From: Chryseobacterium lactis
GTDB lineage: Bacteria; Bacteroidota; Bacteroidia; Flavobacteriales; Weeksellaceae
Direction: 5' to 3'
Assembly: GCF_003815875.1 (NCBI RefSeq)
Contig: NZ_CP033924.1
Location: 2,914,001 to 2,978,000, forward strand
DNA length: 64,000 nucleotides
Numbering within the stretch: position 1 is the first letter of the stretch; the number at the start of each line of letters is the position of its first letter. Below, one piece after another: positions 47,298 through 55,799 of this stretch. The notes beneath the pieces are model-generated. The model was not told where the DNA came from and searched no databases. It worked only from the letters and a program-made list of their open reading frames with translations. A program made the position numbers and the translations under genes.

Positions 47298-48045
47298 AAA
47301 ATTCTCCTAAGTTGATTTTTAATTCTGCAGTGAAGATACCGTTTTTTGAACTTTTTTCCAGCTGATAATGAGTACTGTAAATCATTTTAAGCCTTTGATC
47401 CAAAGACTGGCTTCCGAAACCGCTTTTTTCCTTTTCCAGAATATTTTTTAATGACGATTTATTGCTGACTTTCATGGTGAAAATACCATTTTCAAGCTCC
47501 AGATAGATTGAAATAAAAGAGTCCTGAGCAAGGAAATCCGTATGTTTAAACGCATTTTCGATAAGATCGACAGAGATCAAAGGGGCAAAAACCTTTTCTT
47601 CATATACAGAATCAGACTTATTAACCCTGGATTTGATCCTGAAATCGAAAAGAGGATTGATCTTGATTTTATTGATCTCGATAAGACTTAATGCAAAATT
47701 CAGTTCCTCCTTTGGGCTTACATATTTATTATTGCTTTCATATAAAATGTAATCCAGCACATTGGCTAGTTTGTCCAGCGACATATACGTCTGGTAGGCA
47801 TGAGACTGAACAGAATTGAGTATGTTTTTAAATAAATGAGGATTTAGTTTGGTGCCAATATGCTCCAGACGAACCTCATTCAGGCGCTGTTCAATAATTT
47901 TATTCGTCTCAGACAGTTTGGTATTTCTCTGTTTCAGCTTTTGATTCTGGCTGAAAAGATAAATACTCGTAGTCAGAAAAAAGAAAATGGCAAAAACTCC
48001 GATGAATATCAGGTAATCATGAATCATGTAGTAATTGCCTCCCAT
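47272..48045 (-). CDS. LytS/YehU-type sensor histidine kinase
   Basis: This 257-aa protein has one membrane helix (about residues 11-31), then a coiled-coil stretch (QKLKQRNTKLSETNKIIEQR). The His kinase box KLNPHLFKNILNSVQ has H70 as the phospho-acceptor. The ATPase domain shows DLIENAFKH (N box) and GFGSQSLDQRLKMIY (G box). There is no large extracellular sensor. It overlaps the response regulator gene by 26 bp, so the pair is translationally coupled. Confidence 0.92.
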   Translation of the reverse strand: MGGNYYMIHDYLIFIGVFAIFFFLTTSIYLFSQNQKLKQRNTKLSETNKIIEQRLNEVRLEHIGTKLNPHLFKNILNSVQSHAYQTYMSLDKLANVLDYILYESNNKYVSPKEELNFALSLIEINKIKINPLFDFRIKSRVNKSDSVYEEKVFAPLISVDLIENAFKHTDFLAQDSFISIYLELENGIFTMKVSNKSSLKNILEKEKSGFGSQSLDQRLKMIYSTHYQLEKSSKNGIFTAELKINLGEFYDKVRYSG

Positions 48046-48064
48046 AAATGGTTTTTTTACTAAA

Positions 48065-48436
48065 CTATTTAAGCTTCTTAAGACTGTTTACAGTCACCGT
48101 TTCTTCACATTTCTCAAAAGAGATTTCGTAGGCCGGATTTTTTTCCGGGTATAGTAAAAGATAATCCGGACATGGCTTTTTCTGTGCATGACTTCGGTCA
48201 AAATCTACTTTTCCCTGGGTAACAATGCTGTCTTTTACAAACTTTTCATCAATCTTGTAAGTGATCATCGCTTGTTTGGCCTCTTCAGAATATTTAAATT
48301 CTTTGGAGAGTGATTCTGCAATCACACGACTGTTGGGCAGATAACCGCTGCAGCTTGCTCCTTTTTTGTTTAAAATAAAAAATACGATCAACAGCCCCGG
48401 AATGAAGCCTATTGCATAAAATTTCAGTTTCTTCAT
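48065..48436 (-). CDS. Unknown membrane-anchored protein, DUF4258-like
   Basis: This 123-aa protein has one N-terminal membrane helix (residues 6-22), followed by a region like DUF4258 (YSEEAKQAMITYKIDEKFVKD, then VTQGKVDFDRSHAQ and YEISFEKCEETVTVNSL). The family is thought to be related to toxin-like or RNase folds, but here it is tethered to the membrane. Its start overlaps the last base of the ald stop codon, so it is co-transcribed with ald. Function unknown. Confidence 0.65.
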   Translation of the reverse strand: MKKLKFYAIGFIPGLLIVFFILNKKGASCSGYLPNSRVIAESLSKEFKYSEEAKQAMITYKIDEKFVKDSIVTQGKVDFDRSHAQKKPCPDYLLLYPEKNPAYEISFEKCEETVTVNSLKKLK

Positions 48437-49626
48437 TAGAAAATTAAAAGATTGATATCATGATACGTTAGTCCGAAACGGTCGCAGATGATCTTTTTGG
48501 TATGTCTTCCTTTGTACATATATAAGCTCTGCTTCATTTCATTTTTGCGGATAAGCATATTTTCAAATCCGCCTTCCTCATCATAATTTAAAATATAGGA
48601 AAGGAAGAAATTCGAGATAGCCTTTGTGGTGGTTCTCGGCATTCTTGAAGTAAGGTTCGGCAGTCCGCAATGGATCACGCCGTGTTTGATGATATAAGGA
48701 TCTTCCATAGTAGTAAGCTCGGAAGTTTCAATTACTTTACCGTTGTCTATGGTAATATCGATGATGACGCTGCCTTTTTTCATTTTCATCACCATATCTT
48801 CAGTGACAATAGGTGTCATATTTAATCTTGGAAGGGCTCCTATTACTACATCGGCGCGTCTCAAGCTTTTGCTAAGTTCCTTCGGGTCAATAATAGAGGT
48901 AGGAACGCGGCTGTCAACCATGGTGTGAAGTCTTCTTAATTTCGAAAGTGAATTATCAAAAACTTTCATGCTGGCTCCTAAACCTATGGCTGCCTTCGTG
49001 GCAAATTCACCTACGATACCTGCTCCAAGGATGACCACTTCTGCAGGTCGTACTCCTGTGATACCACCGAGCATTAACCCATTAGATAAGGCTAATAATT
49101 CTGAGGCATACAAAATAGATACAGTTCCTGCAATTTCGCCGATTAAGCGTACCAATGCAAGTTGTTTGTATTCATCAACAATAAATTCAAACGCGATGGC
49201 ATTTATTTTTTTCTCTGCAAGTTTTAGGAAATATCCTTTATCTCTAAGGTTGATCTGAAGGGCTGAAACCAAATAGGTATTGGGCTTCATAAAATCAATC
49301 TCATCCTCTGTAGGAGGGTTGATCTTCAGGATAAGATCCTGTCCAAAAGCTTCTTTAGGATCATTGGTGATCTTTGCTCCTGATTCGGAATACTGTAAAT
49401 CTGTAAAAAAAGATCCTTCTCCGGCCCCTGATTCTACAATGATCTCATGGCCGTGTTCTACCAGTACCTGTACTGCGTCAGGAGTAATGCAGGTTCTCCT
49501 TTCATTAAGACAGGTTTCTTTAGGTATTCCAATACTGAATTGTTTCCCTTTTTTTATCACCTCCAATTTTTCTTCTTTCGGCATCAATTCTTCTTCTGTG
49601 AAAGGAGTAAAAATATTTGTACTCAT
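48436..49626 (-). CDS. ald: Alanine dehydrogenase
   Basis: This 396-aa NAD-dependent enzyme interconverts alanine and pyruvate plus ammonia. The N-terminal domain has GIPKETCLNERRTCITPDAV, and the Rossmann domain has VVILGAGIVGEFATKAAIGLGA. The block GSVIIDITIDNGKVIETSE is followed by VIHCGLPNLTSRMPRTTTKA. It is related to the PntA transhydrogenase subunit, but the single-chain length fits Ald. It sits between tsaE (upstream) and the DUF4258-like gene (downstream, 1-bp overlap). Confidence 0.85.
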   Translation of the reverse strand: MSTNIFTPFTEEELMPKEEKLEVIKKGKQFSIGIPKETCLNERRTCITPDAVQVLVEHGHEIIVESGAGEGSFFTDLQYSESGAKITNDPKEAFGQDLILKINPPTEDEIDFMKPNTYLVSALQINLRDKGYFLKLAEKKINAIAFEFIVDEYKQLALVRLIGEIAGTVSILYASELLALSNGLMLGGITGVRPAEVVILGAGIVGEFATKAAIGLGASMKVFDNSLSKLRRLHTMVDSRVPTSIIDPKELSKSLRRADVVIGALPRLNMTPIVTEDMVMKMKKGSVIIDITIDNGKVIETSELTTMEDPYIIKHGVIHCGLPNLTSRMPRTTTKAISNFFLSYILNYDEEGGFENMLIRKNEMKQSLYMYKGRHTKKIICDRFGLTYHDINLLIF

Positions 49627-49694
49627 CCTTAAATTAAATTATGTCTTACAGATTGTTATTTTACATTGTATTTGGAAGCAAAGATACATAATAT

Positions 49695-50096
49695 TTAGTC
49701 GAATAAAACTTCTCTGCTTTCACCATTGTTCACAATACTCATTGTGTGGTAGTTGAGTCCGTACAGTTCGTCTTCATAAACCTCCGGCCACTCAATAATA
49801 CAGAGAAAGGAATTATCCAGGTACTCTTCGATACCGATATCATAGACTTCTTCAATGTTTTTCAAACGATACAGATCAAAATGATATACTTTCCCCTTTG
49901 AAGTCATATACTCATTCACAATAGAATAAGTAGGTGAGTTTACTTCATCCGTACTTCCCAGGCTTTTAAGCAAAAATTGGGTGAAGGTAGTTTTCCCTGC
50001 ACCAAGATTTCCCTTTAATAAAAGGATATTATGTTTTAAACTAGGAATGACTTCATCTACAATTTGCTGCCATTCTTGTAACGATTGTATTTTCAT
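49695..50096 (-). CDS. tsaE: tRNA threonylcarbamoyladenosine ATPase TsaE
   Basis: This 133-aa ATPase is needed for the t6A37 modification of ANN-decoding tRNAs together with TsaB and TsaD. Walker A is LLLKGNLGAGKTTFTQFLLK (about residues 21-40), Walker B is VYHFDLYRLKNIEE, and IIEWPEVYEDEL completes the signature. The length is normal. The gap to ald is 68 bp, so they may be co-transcribed. Confidence 0.95.
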   Translation of the reverse strand: MKIQSLQEWQQIVDEVIPSLKHNILLLKGNLGAGKTTFTQFLLKSLGSTDEVNSPTYSIVNEYMTSKGKVYHFDLYRLKNIEEVYDIGIEEYLDNSFLCIIEWPEVYEDELYGLNYHTMSIVNNGESREVLFD

Positions 50097-50255
50097 TCGT
50101 CAAATTTAAATCTAAATTATGTTTTTCAAGATAAAGTTAATTGGTAATATGATAATATTTGTTTTGGTTTGTATGCGTTTTTAATAGTTTTTGTGAATGT
50201 TTTTCCTGTTTTTATCAATAAATATGTATATTTGATTGGACACTAATTATTTATT

Positions 50256-50996
50256 ATGAAAAACATTTACTCTGCTTTATTAATTTCTTTTTTTGGAATA
50301 ACAAGCGCGCAGGTAGGAACTCTTTGCAGTAATCCTATTGTTATAAGCTCTTTACCGTATACCACTACGGACGACACAGCAAATTACGCAGACAATTATG
50401 ACCCGGATCCTGATAACAGCCCCGCATGTAGTGGATCTGCGGATGAATTCGGGAATTATTACCATGGTGGAAATGATGTCATTTACTCTTACACTGCCAC
50501 CTCTACCGGAACCATAAAAATTGAAATTCCCGGAGCAACCGGCTGGACCGGTTTGTTTGTTTATAACGACTGTGCCAATATTGGTTTAAATTATGCTGCC
50601 TGTGAAGGAAGTGTTAGTGATGGTGATAATATCATTGTCGACAATTTTGCAGTCACGGCAGGGCAGACCTATTATATACTGATTTCTTCATGGCCGGATC
50701 CACAAACAGTTCCTTATACTTTAAATGTAACTTCTCTTACGCTTTCCGTAAATGATGTACAAATGAAGAAGAAACAAACAGGAGTGTATCCTAATCCTGC
50801 AGGGAGAGATTTAAATTTTAAATCAGAAAAAGAGATCACATCTGCAACAATCTATACCATGGAAGGTAAAAAAATACAGACTCCAAAAGTGAATAATAAC
50901 TCAATATCAATCGAAAGCCTTAGCACCGGAAGTTATATTGTGGAGTTTACAGACAGAGCAGGAACGACGTCTACCAAAATATTTATTAAAAAATAA
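50256..50996 (+). CDS. Exported protein with type IX sorting domain
   Basis: This 246-aa protein has a signal peptide (residues 1-18, ending GITSAQ). The middle (about 20-165) is a beta domain with many Asp, Gly and Tyr residues (YHGGNDVIYSYTATSTGTIK, TYYILISSWPDPQTVPYTLN) and paired cysteines, resembling prepeptidase-type jelly-roll domains. The last 75 residues are a type A T9SS sorting domain (VYPNPAGRDLNFKSE, YTMEGKKIQ, GSYIVEF, ending IKK). It is secreted or cell-surface attached. The substrate is unknown. Confidence 0.85.
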   Translation: MKNIYSALLISFFGITSAQVGTLCSNPIVISSLPYTTTDDTANYADNYDPDPDNSPACSGSADEFGNYYHGGNDVIYSYTATSTGTIKIEIPGATGWTGLFVYNDCANIGLNYAACEGSVSDGDNIIVDNFAVTAGQTYYILISSWPDPQTVPYTLNVTSLTLSVNDVQMKKKQTGVYPNPAGRDLNFKSEKEITSATIYTMEGKKIQTPKVNNNSISIESLSTGSYIVEFTDRAGTTSTKIFIKK

Positions 50997-51022
50997 TCCT
51001 GAATTTTATTTTTAAGATATAA

Positions 51023-51047
51023 AAAGATCTCCGTCATGGAGATCTTT
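51023..51047 (+). terminator. Terminator of the T9SS protein gene
   Basis: The stem AAAGATCTCC / GGAGATCTTT with a 5-nt loop is followed by a T-run. Confidence 0.85.
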
Positions 51048-51186
51048 TTTGTATTATAAACTCTTATTTTCTTTAAAATAAAAATTAAACACCTAACAAT
51101 ATATGATGAAACCTTTTATCTCCGGCTCTCCAACGAGATCTCTCAAAACCTTACGGAATCTATATAAAAATACTTAATTTTACAGC

Positions 51187-53172
51187 ATGATTTCCAAGCA
51201 GAGTATAGATAAAATTTTCTCAACGATACGGGTAGAAGAAATAGTAGGAGAGTACGTTCAGTTGAAAAGAGCAGGGTCTAATTACAAAGGACTCAGCCCG
51301 TTTCATGAGGAGAAATCTCCAAGCTTTGTCGTTTCACCAAGCAAGCAGATCTGGAAGGATTTCTCCACAGGAAAAGGGGGAACCGCTATTTCCTTTTTAA
51401 TGGAAATTGAAAACTTTACTTATCCTGAGGCTCTTCGCCACGCTGCCAAAAAATATGGAATTGAAATTGAGGAAGATCAGCGTGAGATTTCTGAAGAAGC
51501 AAAACATGCGCAGACCGAAAAAGATCTGCTGTATAAGATTCATGAAATTGCCAATACCTACTTTCAGGAGATACTTTGGGATGACGAAGAAGGCAGAAAT
51601 ATTGGTTTTGCTTACTTTAAAGAGAGAGAGCTGAAAGATGATATCATCAAAAAATTCCAGCTTGGATATTCCCCTGAAAAGAAAAATGCCTTTACAACAT
51701 ATGCCCTGGAAAAGGGTTATAGCAAAGAGATTCTTGAAAAATCAGGATTATCTATCTTTCCGGAAAATACACCTGCAGGAGTCGACCGATTTCGGGAAAG
51801 AGTTATTTTCCCGATCCATAGTTTTTCAGGAAGAGTGTTGGGTTTTGGGGCCAGAATTCTAAAGAATAATGTCAAAACGGCGAAATATCTCAACTCTCCG
51901 GAAACAGAGATTTACCATAAGTCCAATGTTCTTTATGGATTAAACCAGAGTAAACAATCCATCTCAAGAAAGAATGCCTGTCTTCTTGTGGAAGGTTATA
52001 TGGATGTTATTTCACTCCATATGTCAGGCATTGAAAATGTGGTGGCGAGTTCCGGAACTTCTCTCACTACAGAGCAGATTAAGTTGATTAAAAGGCTTAC
52101 GGAAAACGTAACCATTCTTTTTGATGGTGATAATGCCGGTATTAAAGCAAGTTTCCGAAGTATTGATATGTTGCTTACTGAAGGGATGAACATTCGTGTA
52201 TTGCTCTTCCCTGATGGCGATGACCCGGATTCCTTTGCCCGAAAGCATCCGCAGGAATATGTTGAAAAATACATCGAAAATGAAGCGATGGATTTTATCG
52301 ACTTTAAAGCGGAAATCCTGTTAAGGGACATCGGAAATGATCCTATTAAAAAGGCAGAAGCAATACGTGATATCGTAAAATCGGTTTCCTTTGTACAGAA
52401 TGCGCTGAAAAGGGAAGTATATCTTAAGGAAGTTTCCAATAAATTCGGCCTTTCTGAGCAGAGTCTTTTTAATGAACTGGATGTTCAGAAGCAGATCACG
52501 CAGAACCAGACTCATCATGTTCAGCAGCAGCAAAAAGAAAAAGCGGCTCCGAAGATGGAGATTGTTCCTCTGGATCAGGAGAAAGAAGACCCTTTTCTGT
52601 ATGATGTTCTGTTTATGGAAAATAAACTGGTAGATCATATGCTGATGTTTGGCGACATCGTATTGAAGAGAAAAAATGATCAGAATGAAGAATACCAGAT
52701 TACGGTTATTGAAGAAATTCTCCATCATTTTGACGAGGAACAATATGCCTTTTTAGTGAAAGAAAATGAAATTATTATCAACCAGGTAAAGGAGGGAATT
52801 CAGAAGGAAGAATTGAGAAGTGGAAACTTTTTTGTATCTTTTATGGATGAAGAAATTACAACAAAGGTTGTAGATGCGTTGATTCCTTTGGATGAGCTTG
52901 AAAACTGGGCTTCCAGAAATATCTATCCCCCTAATTATGGTGATAAAGTGGCAGATCAGATTAAAGGTGATGTTCTGCTGCACAAATACAGATATATTGA
53001 CTATTTAATCAAGGAAACGGCAAAAGAACTTGATCAGCATAGTAGTACAGATGAAACGAAATACTTTGAACTGATCAAAAAGATTACTTTATTGAAACAG
53101 GCTTCCATACGATTGAGCAATATGATCGAATATTCTCCTATCAAAGGCATTTATGGAGATCGAAAAAGATAG
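51187..53172 (+). CDS. dnaG: DNA primase
   Basis: This 661-aa primase synthesises RNA primers at replication forks. The N-terminal CHC2 domain has the right frame (LSPFHEEKSPSFVVSP, IWKDFSTGKGGTAISFLME), but the cysteines that bind zinc in other DnaG proteins are Ser, Asp and Thr here. The catalytic TOPRIM core is intact: LLVEGYMDVISLH (EGYMD), VASSGTSLTTEQ and ILFDGDNAGIKA (DGDxAG). The C-terminal helicase-binding region is diverged. It is monocistronic, and clpP follows after about 107 bp. Confidence 0.95.
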   Translation: MISKQSIDKIFSTIRVEEIVGEYVQLKRAGSNYKGLSPFHEEKSPSFVVSPSKQIWKDFSTGKGGTAISFLMEIENFTYPEALRHAAKKYGIEIEEDQREISEEAKHAQTEKDLLYKIHEIANTYFQEILWDDEEGRNIGFAYFKERELKDDIIKKFQLGYSPEKKNAFTTYALEKGYSKEILEKSGLSIFPENTPAGVDRFRERVIFPIHSFSGRVLGFGARILKNNVKTAKYLNSPETEIYHKSNVLYGLNQSKQSISRKNACLLVEGYMDVISLHMSGIENVVASSGTSLTTEQIKLIKRLTENVTILFDGDNAGIKASFRSIDMLLTEGMNIRVLLFPDGDDPDSFARKHPQEYVEKYIENEAMDFIDFKAEILLRDIGNDPIKKAEAIRDIVKSVSFVQNALKREVYLKEVSNKFGLSEQSLFNELDVQKQITQNQTHHVQQQQKEKAAPKMEIVPLDQEKEDPFLYDVLFMENKLVDHMLMFGDIVLKRKNDQNEEYQITVIEEILHHFDEEQYAFLVKENEIIINQVKEGIQKEELRSGNFFVSFMDEEITTKVVDALIPLDELENWASRNIYPPNYGDKVADQIKGDVLLHKYRYIDYLIKETAKELDQHSSTDETKYFELIKKITLLKQASIRLSNMIEYSPIKGIYGDRKR

Positions 53173-53279
53173 TTTAAATACAATTTTTTGTATTCTGTGA
53201 CAAAAAGTCCTATAAATTTTTAGGAATAAATATTGTAATTTAAACTTTGAAAAAATTTAAAATAATACATAATAGAAAT

Positions 53280-53966
53280 ATGGACATTAAAAAGGAATTC
53301 AGAGATTTCTCTGTAAAACATTTAGGAAATAACGGTTTGGTTACCGATCAGTATATGGGAATGTATGGCCCAACGAATCTTACTCCGTACATCATGGAAG
53401 AAAGAAGATTAAATGTTGCTCAAATGGACGTTTTTTCTCGTTTGATGATGGACAGAATTATCTTCCTGGGAACAGGTATTGATGATCAGGTTGCCAATAT
53501 CGTGACGGCTCAGCTTTTATTCTTAGAAAGTGCAGACCCGTCTAAAGATATTCAGATCTACATCAACTCTCCTGGAGGTAGCGTGTATGCAGGTCTTGGA
53601 ATTTATGACACAATGCAGATCATTAAGCCGGATGTTGCGACAATCTGTACAGGTATGGCCGCTTCAATGGGAGCTGTATTATTGGTTGCCGGAGAAAAAG
53701 GAAAACGTTCTGCTCTTAAGCACTCAAGAGTAATGATTCACCAGCCGTCAGGAGGAGCACAAGGAGTTGCTTCTGATATGGAAATCAACCTGAGAGAAAT
53801 GTTGAAATTAAAGCAGGAGCTTTATGAGATCATTGGTCACCATTCAGGACAAACATATGAGTGGGTTGAAAAATCTTCTGACAGAGACTACTGGATGACT
53901 TCTGAAGAAGCAAAAGGCTACGGAATGGTAGATGAGGTTTTACAGAGATCTACAGAGAAAAAATAA
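53280..53966 (+). CDS. clpP: ATP-dependent Clp protease proteolytic subunit
   Basis: This 228-aa serine protease subunit forms the tetradecameric chamber served by ClpX/ClpA. The catalytic Ser is in CTGMAASMGAVLL and the His in RVMIHQPSGG. The Asp is expected near RDYWMTSEEAKGYGMVDEV. The N-terminus before RIIFLGTGID is about 25 residues longer than in E. coli. The frame extends to a TTG at 53247, but ATG 53280 (MDIKKEFRDF) is the more natural start. It has a clear terminator. Confidence 0.95.
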   Translation: MDIKKEFRDFSVKHLGNNGLVTDQYMGMYGPTNLTPYIMEERRLNVAQMDVFSRLMMDRIIFLGTGIDDQVANIVTAQLLFLESADPSKDIQIYINSPGGSVYAGLGIYDTMQIIKPDVATICTGMAASMGAVLLVAGEKGKRSALKHSRVMIHQPSGGAQGVASDMEINLREMLKLKQELYEIIGHHSGQTYEWVEKSSDRDYWMTSEEAKGYGMVDEVLQRSTEKK

Positions 53967-53989
53967 TTGATTGTAAAATCATAAAAAAG

Positions 53990-54012
53990 AAACGCACCAA
54001 TCCGGTGCGTTT
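53990..54012 (+). terminator. Terminator of clpP
   Basis: The stem AAACGCACC / GGTGCGTTT with a 5-nt loop is followed by CTTTTTG. Confidence 0.88.
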
Positions 54013-54100
54013 CTTTTTGTATCAAACTGTCAGTTTCATTAGGAATTATCTACGGTCAATGTATCAGTCCTGTTATCTGCATCCCTCGAATTGAAGAGGT

Positions 54101-54159
54101 GAATGTTCCCCTCCTCCGGAGGGGTGGCAAAAATTCAAAGAATTTTTGACGGGGTGGTT
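54101..54159 (+). repeat. Dispersed REP-like repeat, copy 3
   Basis: It reads CCCCTCCTCCGGAGGGGTGG, then AAAAATTCAAAGAATTTTT, then GACGGGGTGGTT. It is nearly identical to the inverted copy at 28046-28102 and related to 131-186. It sits in the convergent gap between clpP and a T9SS gene. Confidence 0.8.
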
Positions 54160-54168
54160 AACCAATAC

Positions 54169-55284
54169 TTATTTCTTTACAACCTTGTGAATACTAGAGT
54201 TTTTGGCTGTTTTAATCTCAACAAAATACACTCCTGAGTGTAAAGACTGAATATTAATTCTTGCAGTTTGGGAAGTCATTACTTTTTGTCCGGTAACCGA
54301 ATAAATATTTACTTCTTTCAGGCTATCGGTAGTGTCGATTTGAATAAAATCACTGGCCGGATTTGGGTAAATATTAAAAACTTTTTTATTCACCGTTGAG
54401 GTACCAAGTGTTGCATCAATCGCTTCTGTAGGGATAAATGGTCTTCTTTGTCCAAAGCTTAAGCCCAGCCAGTCATTATTTCCCAACTGGATCTGCGAAA
54501 GATCAGCTTTCTGTTGCCAGCTTGAGAGGTCTTTCCCTTTGTACAGTTTCCAGCTTTCCGATCCGGAAGTATTTCCGGTAAAACTATTAAGTGACAGGTT
54601 AGAAATCTGACCATTTCCTTCGGTAAAACTGAAATAAGAACTTTGACTTTGAATGAGTTGCAGCGCCTGTTCTGCATTTATACTTCCGTTGTATTGAATT
54701 CCAAAGACAAAAGAATTGGCATTTCCGGTGGTAGTGTCAGTTCCAAAATCAATCACCACAAGACTTTTATTACTTCCGGTTCCAATCCAGTTAGTAATCT
54801 GCGATGATTTGTACCATTGAGAACTATAAGCTGCAACAGGTACAGATGGCGGAGTATTGATAACGGTATCATCAGATCCGTAAGTCACCCCATACCAGTT
54901 TCCATCAACTAGCGGAGTATAGCCAACACCATTATTCCAGGTCATATTTTCTGCGCCGGGTCCGGACCAGGTAATCCAATAATCATCGGTAGAAGGAGTG
55001 TGATCATTATAAGTAAGGCTAAAAAGGAAGCCGGTAGGAATGTCAACAGCCATTTTAGGTTCTGCCGTTACAATAGCATTGATCATGTCCTCCATGGTTA
55101 AATTGTTGGAGTCAAAACGATATCCCCAGGCATAAGATTCTGGAGTATTATTGTCATTAAAATCAGTGACAAAATAAGCTTTTTTAGAACCTGTTCCCAC
55201 CCAAAAACGGATGTCATTTTCTGTAAATTGAGCCCATAAAAACTGCATGCAAAACAGTAAGAAAAAGAAATAGATTTTTCTCAT
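54169..55284 (-). CDS. T9SS surface protein with duplicated domain under a cobalamin riboswitch
   Basis: This 371-aa protein has a signal peptide (residues 1-19, FLWAQ). Two copies of a roughly 110-aa domain follow: first DIRFWVGTGSKKAYFVTDFND with YAWGYRFDS, then QITNWIGTGSNKSLVVIDFG with FVFGIQYNG. A type A T9SS sorting domain closes it (FNIYPNPASDFIQIDTT, ending HKVVKK). The domain resembles one in Bacteroidetes surface proteins found near B12 uptake genes. The cobalamin riboswitch directly upstream supports a role in binding or importing corrinoids at the cell surface. Corrinoid binding is inferred. No btuB or btuF is in the window. Confidence 0.8.
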   Translation of the reverse strand: MRKIYFFFLLFCMQFLWAQFTENDIRFWVGTGSKKAYFVTDFNDNNTPESYAWGYRFDSNNLTMEDMINAIVTAEPKMAVDIPTGFLFSLTYNDHTPSTDDYWITWSGPGAENMTWNNGVGYTPLVDGNWYGVTYGSDDTVINTPPSVPVAAYSSQWYKSSQITNWIGTGSNKSLVVIDFGTDTTTGNANSFVFGIQYNGSINAEQALQLIQSQSSYFSFTEGNGQISNLSLNSFTGNTSGSESWKLYKGKDLSSWQQKADLSQIQLGNNDWLGLSFGQRRPFIPTEAIDATLGTSTVNKKVFNIYPNPASDFIQIDTTDSLKEVNIYSVTGQKVMTSQTARINIQSLHSGVYFVEIKTAKNSSIHKVVKK

Positions 55285-55368
55285 GATATAATTAAATTAA
55301 AGTTTTATTCCCGAAACTTATTAAATGGAAAAGGACTAATATCCTCAATCCTCAAATTAAAAGTTTTT

Positions 55369-55530
55369 CCAAGGCAGGTCTCCTGGCTCGCATCCTATAC
55401 TAAACCTTCCCGGGATTTTGGGCCAGTGGTATGATGTAACTATAGGTAAAACAGCTTACAGTTGCGGGTACAGCTCAAGAATTGATATTCTCACTTGATT
55501 CCCTATTAATGAACAATGTTCAACCTTAAA
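55369..55530 (-). promoter_or_regulatory. Cobalamin riboswitch
   Basis: On the minus strand the conserved GAGCTGTACCCGCAACTG (around 55459-55476) is followed by the paired regions and then the B12 box AGCCAGGAGACCTGCC (55373-55388). AAGG/CCTT at the ends gives a short P1. A perfect -7 box TATATTTG lies immediately upstream (55537-55544). About 85 nt separate it from the T9SS gene start, with GGAAAA/TTTTCC as a possible expression platform. It should lower expression when B12 is abundant. Confidence 0.92.
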
Positions 55531-55536
55531 ACGCCG

Positions 55537-55544
55537 CAAATATA
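55537..55544 (-). promoter_or_regulatory. -7 box of the riboswitch transcript
   Basis: TATATTTG on the minus strand fits TAnnTTTG and places the transcript start just ahead of the riboswitch. Confidence 0.65.
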
Positions 55545-55799
55545 TCATATAAATTCCGGAACCGTTTTGTGAATTATTTCTCTTCTTCCCCGAATGTTCG
55601 GATCGTTGAGTACAGTTGAAATTTTTAATTTGACTGATTGTTAATGAATTGGAGTTAAATGCTTTATTTGTTATGTTAATTTTGAGTTTTTGTTGTTTAT
55701 ATTGAATTCATTTTGGAGATTCTATTGTTAAAATATAATTATCATTGTATTTAAGATCAGTTTACAATCAATTTATACTTTCGCGCCATAAAAGTTAAT

